Assembly: GCA_030043395.1 (NCBI GenBank) | Contig: JASHXW010000415.1 | Location: forward strand, 1-5,765 | From: Streptosporangiaceae bacterium | Lineage (GTDB): Bacteria > Actinomycetota > Actinomycetes > Streptosporangiales > Streptosporangiaceae | Reading direction: 5' to 3' | DNA: 5,765 nt | Shown: piece by piece, positions 1 to 5,275 of the stretch | How the letters are laid out: each line of letters starts with the position of its first letter | Position numbering within the stretch: position 1 is the first letter of the stretch | Translations under genes and position numbers: made by a program | Notes under the pieces: generated by a model | What the model was told of the DNA's origin: nothing | What the model saw: the letters and a program-made list of their open reading frames with translations, nothing else | Databases searched by the model: none

Positions 1-381
1 GGCCGCGCGATCAAGGTATCCATGCTTGCGAGCGCGGTTCTTGCTACCAGCGGGCAGCAGGCCAGGGCGACCGTCACCGCGCCGGCAGGAGCCGCGATCG
101 CGATGTTGCCCGAGGATCTGGGCGAGCAGGCCATGCTCGGCGACGCGGGCGCCAACGCGGTTGGCGCGATGCTTGGCGTCGCCGCGTGCGGCCTGCCTCG
201 CGCGGCCCGGGTGACCGCGCTGGCCGCCATCGCCGGCCTGACGGCCGCGAGCGAGAAGGTCAGCTTCACCAAGGTGATCGAGCGCACGCCTGCACTGCGC
301 TGGCTGGACATGCTCGGACGTCGGCCGCCGCACGTCCCGGCGCCAGCGCAAGCAGGTCAGGTGCCGGCCCACGTCACGTAG
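1..381 (+). CDS. MraY/WecA-like membrane phosphoglycosyltransferase relative, C-terminal part (5' end outside window)
   Basis: The reading frame is open from base 1 (it begins GRAIKVSMLAS) to the TAG at 379-381, so only the last 126 residues are present. The ATG at 22 is internal. The key motif is LGDAGANAVGAMLG, with its Asp codon at 142-144. It matches the GD-x-G-(S/A)-x-x-x-G segment of the MraY/WecA polyprenyl-phosphate sugar-1-phosphate transferase superfamily, where this Asp lies in the active site on the cytoplasmic face. Hydrophobic Ala/Val/Leu segments flank the motif, consistent with membrane helices. The tail SEKVSFTKVIERTP followed by LDMLGRRP resembles actinobacterial membrane proteins encoded beside SteA/SteB-type envelope genes, as I recall them. 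The real substrate is unknown, because the N-terminal catalytic loops lie outside the window. It is followed after 113 bp by a GT4 glycosyltransferase, which fits a joint envelope-glycan role. The family call is fairly secure; the exact function is not. Confidence 0.72.
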   Translation, partial: GRAIKVSMLASAVLATSGQQARATVTAPAGAAIAMLPEDLGEQAMLGDAGANAVGAMLGVAACGLPRAARVTALAAIAGLTAASEKVSFTKVIERTPALRWLDMLGRRPPHVPAPAQAGQVPAHVT

Positions 382-494
382 AGCGTCGTAATGATCGCCG
401 CCTACGCACTTTTCGTTCCGCTCTGCGCGAGGTACACCACTCACGTGGCCGTCCTCGCAGCACGCCGCGCGCTTCCTCTTGCTAGGGGAGCGTC
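382..494. other. Intergenic gap between envelope genes
   Basis: These 113 bp separate the membrane protein from the GT4 gene. I see no convincing -35/-10 pair, no stem-loop with a T-tract and no small ORF with a ribosome-binding site. The gap is less G+C-skewed around 405-420 (it contains CACTTTTCG), which might hold a weak promoter. The only clear signal is the AGGGGAG ribosome-binding site at its end, so the two genes may be co-transcribed. Confidence 0.4.
484..490 (+). promoter_or_regulatory. Ribosome-binding site of the GT4 gene
   Basis: AGGGGAG lies four bases before the ATG at 495. It fixes that ATG as the start. No in-frame ATG or GTG with a better site is apparent upstream. Confidence 0.7.
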
Positions 495-1850
495 ATGACC
501 GCGCGCCGGGTGGCCTACGTCCTGGGGACCACCGACGGCGGCACCGGCCGCCACGTCGCCATGCTGGCAGACGGATGCGTTCGGGCTGGTCTGGGTGTCC
601 GGGTCGTCGGGCCTGCTCAGGCCAGGGCGCTGCTGCGGATCGAGCAGGCCGATGACGGCGCCAGCGCGCCAGGCCCGGTTGATGTGACCGGGCGAGCTGT
701 CACGGCGCGAGCGGGTTCGGTACGGTTCGACGCCGTCGACATCGCAAGCTCGCCGCACCCGGCCCACGACACCGCTACCGTCCGCAGGCTGCGGCGGCTG
801 CTGGCGGGGATGCGCCCGGACGTGGTGCACGCTCACGGCATGCGAGCCGGGGCGCTCGCGGCGCTGGCACTGCGGCCGTACCCGGCGGCTCGCTGGCCAG
901 GTGGCAGCCCGCCGCCGCTGGTCGTCACGGTGCATAACGCCGCACCCGGGAGTACCGGGCGTGCGATGGTCTACGCGGCCCTTGAGCGGCTGGTCGCCAG
1001 GCGCGCCGATGCGGTGCTCTGCGTGTCGGCTGACCTTGCAGCCCGGATGCGCACACTAGGCGCGCGAGAAGTCGGACGGGCGGTCGTTCCGGCCTTCGAT
1101 CCAGCCGGGCCGTCGGCGGCGAACTGGCCGGTACCGGTGGCCGCGGCGCCAGCAAGCGCGCCGGCACGCGTGCCAGCCGGGACTGCGCCGACGCCGGGTA
1201 CGGCATCCGAGTCGAGCGCGCAGGCCGCTGCCGACTCGCCGGATACCGGTCCGGCCGCTGCGGACGACCTGGCGCCTGATGACCTATCCTCCGAAGGCAG
1301 GCCGGTGGTACTGGCTGCCGGGCGGCTGGCGGACCAGAAGGGCTTCGACACGCTGCTGGCAGCCGCCGCCCGGTGGCGCGACCGGCGCCCCGAGCCGATC
1401 CTCGTCATCGCAGGGACAGGGCCGCTCGCCGGAGTGCTCGCCAGCCAGGCGCGCCAGCTCGAAGTGACCGTAAGGTTCCTCGGCCGGCGCGACGACGTCG
1501 CCCAGCTGCTCGCCGTCGCGGACGCATTCGTGCTGCCCAGCCGGTGGGAGGGCCAGCCGCTGATCTTGCAGGAGGCACTGCGCGCCGCCCGGCCTATCAT
1601 CGCGACCGACGTCGGCGGAGTCAGGGACCTGACCGGTGACGACGCGGTGCTACTCGTCAGGCCGGGTGATCCGGCGGCGCTGGCCAGTGCGGTCCTGCGC
1701 GTGCTCGACGACCGCGAGCTTGCGGCCGCCCTCGCCAGGGCGGCCGCAGCACGCGCTGCCGAATTGCCCACGCAGGCTGATGCGACCGCCTCGGTGCTTG
1801 CCTTGTACGACCGGCTGGTCAGGCACCGTCAGCACGCCGGGCCAGCGTGA
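495..1850 (+). CDS. GT4-family (GT-B fold) glycosyltransferase
   Basis: This is a 451-residue cytoplasmic or membrane-associated retaining glycosyltransferase that would move a sugar from a nucleotide-sugar donor to an envelope or lipid acceptor. The N-terminal Rossmann domain (about 1-203) begins RRVAYVLGTTDGGTGRHV with the Gly-rich loop typical of GT4 acceptor domains, and contains VHAHGMRAG (111-119) and VVTVHNA (143-149). The C-terminal donor domain (about 269-451) has AAGRLADQKGFDTLL (274-288), LVIAGTGP (303-310), VRFLGRRDDV (326-335), and SRWEGQPLILQEAL with the EX7E pair at E352 and E360, then TDVGGVRDL. These are the expected donor-binding positions of family GT4. Between the domains lies an Ala/Pro/Ser/Asp-rich, low-complexity stretch (about 204-268), longer than the usual short interdomain hinge. 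The start is set by AGGGGAG upstream. The gene ends with TGA directly against the convergent permease stop. Donor and acceptor cannot be read from the sequence. The neighbouring MraY-like gene suggests an envelope or peptidoglycan-related glycan. Confidence 0.9.
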   Translation: MTARRVAYVLGTTDGGTGRHVAMLADGCVRAGLGVRVVGPAQARALLRIEQADDGASAPGPVDVTGRAVTARAGSVRFDAVDIASSPHPAHDTATVRRLRRLLAGMRPDVVHAHGMRAGALAALALRPYPAARWPGGSPPPLVVTVHNAAPGSTGRAMVYAALERLVARRADAVLCVSADLAARMRTLGAREVGRAVVPAFDPAGPSAANWPVPVAAAPASAPARVPAGTAPTPGTASESSAQAAADSPDTGPAAADDLAPDDLSSEGRPVVLAAGRLADQKGFDTLLAAAARWRDRRPEPILVIAGTGPLAGVLASQARQLEVTVRFLGRRDDVAQLLAVADAFVLPSRWEGQPLILQEALRAARPIIATDVGGVRDLTGDDAVLLVRPGDPAALASAVLRVLDDRELAAALARAAAARAAELPTQADATASVLALYDRLVRHRQHAGPA

Positions 1851-2708
1851 TCACTTAAGTACCTTGCGCCGGTACAGGAGAACCGCGGTGGGGGCGAAGA
1901 CAGCGATCAGCGCGACAGACCAGAAGACGACCGCCAGCTCGGGGTGCTGCATCGGCCAGTCCTGAATGCTGGCCGCCGGGTTGGCGCCGCCGAACAGCTT
2001 GCGGCAGCTCGCGGCGACCGCGCTCATCGGATTCCAGTTCGCGAAGGCCCGCAACCAGGACGGCATCCCCTGAGTTGGCACGAACGCGTTCGACACGAAG
2101 GTCAGTGGCAGGAAGAAGACGAATCCCATGGCCTGGGCCGCTTCCGGGCTGCGCAGCAGCATGCCCGCACAGGCTCCGGCCCAGGTCATGGCAAATGCGA
2201 AGAGCAGCGAAAGGCCGACGGCGAGCAGTGCGTCCGGGAGCCCGTTATGCACCCTCCAGCCGACCGCCAGGCCGGCTCCGATCAGCACGACGATGCCAAG
2301 TACCTGAGTGACCAGGTCGGCGATGGTCCGCCCGGCGAGTACCGCTGAGCGGGACATGGGCAGCGAGCGGAACCTGTCGATCAGCCCGGTCGCCATGTCG
2401 CTGTTCAGGCCCACGGCGGTGCCTGGGGCACTGCCGGCCATCGCCATCCCGAACATGCCGCTGATCAGGTACTGGTGATAGCCGCCGCCGCCCGCGATGT
2501 GAATCGCCGAGCCGAACACGTAGTTGAAGAGCAGCACGAAGATCACTGGCTGGATCGTGACGTCCGTGAGCTGCTCTGGTTCACGGAGGATCCTGGCGAT
2601 GCTGCGCTTGGCGAGCACCCATGTGTCCTTGACCGCCCACCACAGGCGGGCCAGTCCCGCGTCAGCGGCTAGGCCGGGGGAGCGGGAGGCAACCGATCCT
2701 GTTGTCAT
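1851..2708 (-). CDS. ABC-2 type exporter permease, DrrB family
   Basis: This 285-residue integral membrane subunit should form a dimer and pair with the ATPase encoded just upstream to export a hydrophobic drug or lipid-like substrate. Roughly six hydrophobic segments are visible: about 53-70, 81-103, 133-153, 159-184, 192-210 and 259-278. The cytoplasmic N-terminus (1-50) includes WVLAKRSIARILREPEQL, the amphipathic region common to ABC-2 permeases. Between the second and third segments is DMATGLIDRFRSLPMSRSAV (104-123), the hallmark loop of the DrrB/ABC-2 group that contacts the ATPase. Further support is the NAFVP-x-x-x-MP-x-WL segment (207-219) and NWNPMSA (224-230). The length is normal for the family. 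The ATG at 2708 has a good AAGGAGAA ribosome-binding site whose AA comes from the stop codon of the ATPase gene. The gene is second in the operon. The substrate cannot be inferred. The family call is very secure. Confidence 0.93.
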   Translation of the reverse strand: MTTGSVASRSPGLAADAGLARLWWAVKDTWVLAKRSIARILREPEQLTDVTIQPVIFVLLFNYVFGSAIHIAGGGGYHQYLISGMFGMAMAGSAPGTAVGLNSDMATGLIDRFRSLPMSRSAVLAGRTIADLVTQVLGIVVLIGAGLAVGWRVHNGLPDALLAVGLSLLFAFAMTWAGACAGMLLRSPEAAQAMGFVFFLPLTFVSNAFVPTQGMPSWLRAFANWNPMSAVAASCRKLFGGANPAASIQDWPMQHPELAVVFWSVALIAVFAPTAVLLYRRKVLK

Positions 2709-2714
2709 GTCTGG

Positions 2715-2722
2715 TTCTCCTT
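2715..2722 (-). promoter_or_regulatory. Ribosome-binding site of the permease, embedded in the ATPase stop codon
   Basis: On the minus strand the ATPase stop TAA (2723-2721) runs straight into GGAGAA, so AAGGAGAA (2722-2715) uses two bases of the stop codon. GGAG lies eight bases before the ATG at 2708. A ribosome ending on the ATPase would sit on this site, which suggests translational coupling and a fixed subunit ratio. Confidence 0.75.
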
Positions 2723-3698
2723 AGTGCGTCAAGGCGGCGGAGGAGGCGGTGTCCTGCGACTTGTGCCCGGTGAGGGTCAGGAAGACGTCGTCGAGCGAGG
2801 GATGGCGGATGGCCAGGTCTTCGAGCAAGACCCCGGCTGCATCGAGGTCGCGCACGATCTCAGGCAGGTGGCGCGCGGCTGCGGTGACCGGGGCCTCGAC
2901 GGTCCTGGCCGGCACGTCAGCCCACGCGGGCTCGCTCGAGTGGCGGGTAAGCACGTCAGCCGCGGCACTTACCGCTGACTCGGCCGCGACAGTCAGCCGC
3001 ACCCGCTCGCCGCCGACCTTGGCCTTGAGCTCGGCTGGCGTTCCGTCGGCGATCACGTAGCCGTGGTCCACGACCGCGATGCGGGTTGCCAGGTTGTCGG
3101 CCTCGTCGAGGTGCTGCGTGGTGAGCAGGACAGTCGTCCCGTCCGCAGCCAGGCTGCGTACCGCGTCCCAGGTCACCAGGCGGCTTGGCAGGTCAAGGCC
3201 GGTGGTCGGCTCGTCGAGGAACAAGATCTCCGGCCGGGTCACCAGGCTGGCAGCCAGATCCAGCCGGCGCCGCATTCCGCCCGAGTACGTCTTTACGCCG
3301 CGGTCGGCAGCCGCGGTCAGGTCGAAGCGCTCAAGCAACTCCGCTGCCCTGACCTTGGCTTGCCGGACCGAAAGCTTGCCCAGACGGCCGATCATCACGA
3401 GGTTCGCGCGACCGGTGAGGTACTCATCGAGCGCCGCGTACTGGCCCGTGAGGCCGATGTGCTGGCGGACCTGAGAGGCCTGTGTCCTGACGTCAAAGCC
3501 AGCTACCCGGGCAGACCCGCTGTCGGGCCGCAGCAGCGTGGACAGCACCCGCACGGTCGTGGTCTTGCCCGCGCCGTTGGGGCCGAGCATGCCGAGGATC
3601 GCGCCTCGCGGAACCTCCAGGTCAAGGCCGTCAAGCGCGCGGGTTTCGCCAAATGCCTTCGTCAGGCCGACGGCCTCGATCGCCAGGGTCTCGTTCAT
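2721..3698 (-). CDS. ABC exporter ATPase, DrrA (daunorubicin resistance) family
   Basis: This 325-residue cytoplasmic ATPase powers the permease encoded downstream. All nucleotide-binding elements are intact: Walker A GPNGAGKT (39-46), Q-loop Gln86 in LTGQYAALDEYLTG, the signature YSGGMRRRLDLA (138-149), Walker B LFLDEP (159-164), D-loop TTGLD (165-169) and switch His196 in TTQHLDEAD. YSGGM in place of LSGGQ, and LTG-R-x-NL after the Q-loop, are typical of the DrrA subfamily. The C-terminal domain (about 225-325) ends with LAIRHPSLDDVFLTLTGH, the conserved tail motif of DrrA-type ATPases, which in DrrA is linked to interaction with DrrB. The ATG at 3698 follows a strong GGAGGAGGG site. The gene is first in a two-gene operon and divergent from a TetR regulator across a GTAC-rich control region. 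This arrangement points to inducible export of a toxic or self-made compound. Substrate identity is open; the doxorubicin-resistance label is a family name only. Confidence 0.95.
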   Translation of the reverse strand: MNETLAIEAVGLTKAFGETRALDGLDLEVPRGAILGMLGPNGAGKTTTVRVLSTLLRPDSGSARVAGFDVRTQASQVRQHIGLTGQYAALDEYLTGRANLVMIGRLGKLSVRQAKVRAAELLERFDLTAAADRGVKTYSGGMRRRLDLAASLVTRPEILFLDEPTTGLDLPSRLVTWDAVRSLAADGTTVLLTTQHLDEADNLATRIAVVDHGYVIADGTPAELKAKVGGERVRLTVAAESAVSAAADVLTRHSSEPAWADVPARTVEAPVTAAARHLPEIVRDLDAAGVLLEDLAIRHPSLDDVFLTLTGHKSQDTASSAALTH

Positions 3699-3702
3699 CT
3701 GG

Positions 3703-3711
3703 CCCTCCTCC
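3703..3711 (-). promoter_or_regulatory. Ribosome-binding site of the ATPase gene
   Basis: The minus strand reads GGAGGAGGG, then CCAG, then ATG. It is the strongest ribosome-binding site in the window and fixes the start at 3698. It lies just below the 3720-3738 inverted repeat. Confidence 0.8.
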
Positions 3712-3712
3712 A

Positions 3713-3723
3713 GTACGCTGTAC
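3713..3723. repeat. GTACGCTGTAC direct repeat, copy 1 (auxiliary operator half-site)
   Basis: GTACGCTGTAC at 3713-3723 recurs exactly at 3735-3745. The copies start 22 bp apart, close to two helical turns, so bound proteins would lie on nearly the same DNA face. Copy 2 is the left arm of the main palindrome. Copy 1 lies nearest the ATPase ribosome-binding site. It is likely an extra regulator contact; this is inferred. Confidence 0.6.
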
Positions 3724-3738
3724 GAGCACTTCTCGTAC
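3720..3738. repeat. 7-5-7 inverted repeat GTACGAG / CTCGTAC
   Basis: GTACGAG (3720-3726) and CTCGTAC (3732-3738) are perfect inverted repeats around a 5-base centre. It could be a second dimer site for the TetR regulator. If transcription of the ATPase operon begins upstream of it, it could also be a hairpin in the mRNA leader, nine bases above the ribosome-binding site. Its right arm is shared with the left arm of the 36-bp palindrome, so the two sites overlap. Confidence 0.6.
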
Positions 3739-3766
3739 GCTGTACTGTACAGTACGATGTACGAGA
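3731..3766. promoter_or_regulatory. 36-bp palindromic operator, probable TetR-family binding site
   Basis: The outer arms TCTCGTAC (3731-3738) and GTACGAGA (3759-3766), and the inner perfect palindrome GTACTGTACAGTAC (3742-3755), share one centre at 3748/3749. Of 18 symmetric pairs, 15 match; only the 3-base spacers (3739-3741, 3756-3758) break symmetry. GTAC occurs at 3735, 3742, 3747, 3752 and 3759, that is, with start-to-start steps of 7, 5, 5 and 7. A symmetric site of this size between a divergent TetR gene and an exporter operon is the classic position for the repressor's operator. Its length could hold two dimers, as in QacR. It overlaps candidate promoter elements for both directions, so binding would repress both the exporter and the regulator itself. 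The symmetry is seen directly; the binder is inferred. Confidence 0.8.
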
Positions 3767-3774
3767 GAAGTCAA
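3744..3774 (-). promoter_or_regulatory. Candidate promoter of the exporter operon
   Basis: On the minus strand TTGACT (3774-3769) matches five of six bases of the -35 consensus. A -10-like TACAGT (3749-3744) follows after 19 bases. TGTACA at 17 bases is a weaker alternative. The -10 element lies inside the palindrome, so an occupied operator would block it. The -35 match is good; the -10 is tentative. Confidence 0.45.
3753..3758 (+). promoter_or_regulatory. Candidate -10 element of the TetR gene
   Basis: TACGAT fits the TAnnAT form common in actinobacterial -10 boxes, and lies inside the palindrome. No good -35 is present 16-19 bases upstream (TTCTCG at 3730-3735 is poor). Transcription would begin near 3765, leaving a leader of about 25 bases before the ATG at 3791. 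Confidence 0.35.
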
Positions 3775-3790
3775 GTCGATTGGAAAGCTC

Positions 3791-4669
3791 ATGGAGAACG
3801 ACGACGACCTGTGGCCGCCCTACGGCCCAGGCGCAGCGTTCCGCCAGGCGGCTCGCCAGCAGGGCGCTCAGCGAGCCCGCGCGCGCACCGAGGGGCGTGC
3901 CTGGCCAGACTCGGCTCGCGCAGGACGTGCCGACCGCGGTGAGGGACCGGGGCGCGGGCGAGCACGCGGTCACGCCGAGTACCGCGACAGGGAGCGGCGC
4001 AACGCGACGCTGTCCCGCGCGCAGATCGTGGACGCCGCGATCGCGATCGCTGACGCGGAGGGGGCCGAGGCCGTCAGCATGCGCCGGATCGCGCAAGTGC
4101 TGCAGGCCGGCGCGATGTCGCTGTACTGGCACCTGGCCGGCAAGGAGCATCTGCTCGAGCTGATGCTCGACGCCCTTATGGCGGACGTCAACGTGCCGGA
4201 GCCCACCGGCGACTGGCGCGCCGACCTGCAGGTTCAGGCCAGGAGCATCAGGGCTGTGCTCCGACGGCATGCGTGGGTGATGGACTTCATCGGCGCACGG
4301 CCTCCGATGGGGCCGAACACCCTAGGCAATATCGACAAGTCGATAGCGGCGCTTGATGGCATCGAGGCGGGCATAGCCACGAAGATGAACATCCTGCAGG
4401 CCGTGAACACTTACGTGTCCGGGGCGGTCCTGCGCGAGCTTCAGGAGATCCGTGCGCAGCGGGAGCAGGACCAGTTCGGGCGGTATGTGGACATGCACGA
4501 GATGCTCGAGGCATGGCGGCAGAAGCTCTCTTCGACGGGCCGGTTCGAGCACTTCCTGTCACTCATCACCGACCAGATCGATCCCGATGCCCTGGATACC
4601 CAGGACGAACGCTTCGAGTTCGGCCTTGACTGCCTGCTCGACGGCATCGCCGCCCGGCTTTCCAGCTAG
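3791..4669 (+). CDS. TetR/AcrR-family transcriptional repressor with long N-terminal extension
   Basis: This 292-residue DNA-binding protein probably represses itself and the divergent exporter until it binds a ligand. The TetR N-terminal domain spans about 74-130: LSRAQIVDAAIAIADAEGAEA, then the helix-turn-helix VSMRRIAQVLQAGAMSLYWHLAGKEHLLELMLDAL. MSLYWH is the recognition-helix region of the group that resembles classical TetR. The C-terminal domain (about 135-292) is helical and poorly conserved, as expected for ligand binding and dimerisation, with a likely C-terminal dimer helix around FEFGLDCLLDGIAARL. Residues 1-73 are unusual: an acidic start (MENDDD), then a stretch rich in Arg, Gly, Ala and Gln with no predicted fold. 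The ATG at 3791 has a modest GGAAAG site (3782-3787). No in-frame ATG, GTG or TTG occurs between it and the conserved domain, so the extension appears genuine. An ATG at 3653 is in frame, but it lies inside the ATPase gene and upstream of the promoter, so I reject it. Confidence 0.9.
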   Translation: MENDDDLWPPYGPGAAFRQAARQQGAQRARARTEGRAWPDSARAGRADRGEGPGRGRARGHAEYRDRERRNATLSRAQIVDAAIAIADAEGAEAVSMRRIAQVLQAGAMSLYWHLAGKEHLLELMLDALMADVNVPEPTGDWRADLQVQARSIRAVLRRHAWVMDFIGARPPMGPNTLGNIDKSIAALDGIEAGIATKMNILQAVNTYVSGAVLRELQEIRAQREQDQFGRYVDMHEMLEAWRQKLSSTGRFEHFLSLITDQIDPDALDTQDERFEFGLDCLLDGIAARLSS

Positions 4670-4679
4670 GCATGGACGC

Positions 4680-4708
4680 GGCGGCGCGCCGGCGGGCCGT
4701 CAGCCGCC
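4680..4708. terminator. Weak inverted repeat between convergent genes, possible bidirectional terminator
   Basis: GGCGGC (4680-4685) and GCCGCC (4703-4708) can pair around a 17-base loop that contains the GC-rich palindrome CGGCGCGCCG (4682-4691). It spans the 30-bp gap between the TetR stop and the DUF402 stop and runs into the DUF402 gene end. There is no T-tract on either side. In DNA this GC-rich such repeats arise easily, so the call is tentative. Confidence 0.25.
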
Positions 4709-5212
4709 TGGCGCGATCAGCGCGAGGTAGGTGCGGTAGACCGCGGCGAAGGGCTCCCGGCCGTCGGACAGCGCCTCGGTGAGCCAGCTAGCGGCCCGCT
4801 CCGCCTCGTCGATGACGTGGGCCGGGTAGCTGTACAGGCGCTGATGCTCGGCGAACTCGTCCGCGTCGTCCAGGACGACTTGGCCATCTCGCATCCGCAG
4901 GACATCGAGGTCGAGATCGACCATGGTCACCTCGCCGGTGCTTGGCCAGCGCGGCGGGCTCGTGATGTCGCAGTAGATCTCCGTCCGGGCAGGCTCGGCG
5001 TTGAAGGCCCCGGTCCACCACGCGTCGCGCGGGAACAGCATCACCGAGGCGTGATCCAACTCGACCAGGGGGCCATCGCCCTTGCGCATTGCCGTCGGCC
5101 GGCTCGTGCCCACCCAGATGCCGTGCTCGTCCTCGCCGAGCCAGCGCGCCTCCAGGTGCCAGTGGAGCGAGCCGTCGTACTTGCGGTAGATCACAGCGAC
5201 AGTGCCGGTCAT
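4700..5212 (-). CDS. DUF402-domain protein (FomD/NtdP-like nucleotide phosphohydrolase superfamily)
   Basis: From the ATG at 5212 this is a 170-residue soluble protein. It starts MTGTVAVIYRKYDGSLHWH and continues LGEDEHGIWVG (25-35), VMLFPRDAWWTGAF (57-70), IYCDITSPPRWP (79-90), MVDLDLDVLRMRDG (97-110) and LDDADEFAEHQ (114-124), ending in a helical tail. The order YCDI - DLDLDV - DADEF is the acidic, metal-binding pattern of DUF402 proteins. Characterised members are divalent-metal-dependent hydrolases of nucleoside di/triphosphates (NtdP type) or of a cytidylylated fosfomycin intermediate (FomD). The substrate here is not known. A GTG at 5269 would add 19 residues (MRRGAARTSIV...) that do not look conserved and leave only 6 bp to the upstream gene. 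The ATG start gives 63 bp but has only a weak ribosome-binding site. I favour the ATG on homology grounds. The gene may be co-transcribed with the flavoenzyme upstream. Confidence 0.85.
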   Translation of the reverse strand: MTGTVAVIYRKYDGSLHWHLEARWLGEDEHGIWVGTSRPTAMRKGDGPLVELDHASVMLFPRDAWWTGAFNAEPARTEIYCDITSPPRWPSTGEVTMVDLDLDVLRMRDGQVVLDDADEFAEHQRLYSYPAHVIDEAERAASWLTEALSDGREPFAAVYRTYLALIAPGG

Positions 5213-5275
5213 ATGCGGACTGTACCGAGTGCGCCCGACAATGGACGTGCGCGCCGCACCACGCCGCACCGGCGG

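Noticed and set aside
441..1206. Two minus-strand frames (441-935 and 925-1206) opposite the start of the glycosyltransferase
   Set aside because: They have Arg/Pro-rich translations typical of out-of-frame GC-rich DNA and no conserved motif.
971..1771. Minus-strand open frame (266 codons) opposite the glycosyltransferase
   Set aside because: The translation is Ser/Ala/Arg-rich without recognisable motifs, while the opposite strand has all GT4 motifs. It is a shadow.
3653..3790. Upstream ATG at 3653 as the TetR start
   Set aside because: It would place 46 residues inside the antisense ATPase gene and across the operator, ahead of any plausible promoter. The ATG at 3791 fits better.
3063..4163. 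Long plus-strand open frame (366 codons) opposite the ATPase gene
   Set aside because: It runs antisense to a clearly conserved ABC ATPase and then out of frame through the TetR gene. Its translation shows no known fold, and long shadow frames are common in GC-rich DNA.
3695..4270. Minus-strand frame opposite the TetR gene and its N-terminal extension
   Set aside because: It begins inside the operator region and covers the conserved helix-turn-helix in antisense. I considered it because the TetR extension is odd, but it has no ribosome-binding site and no known motif.
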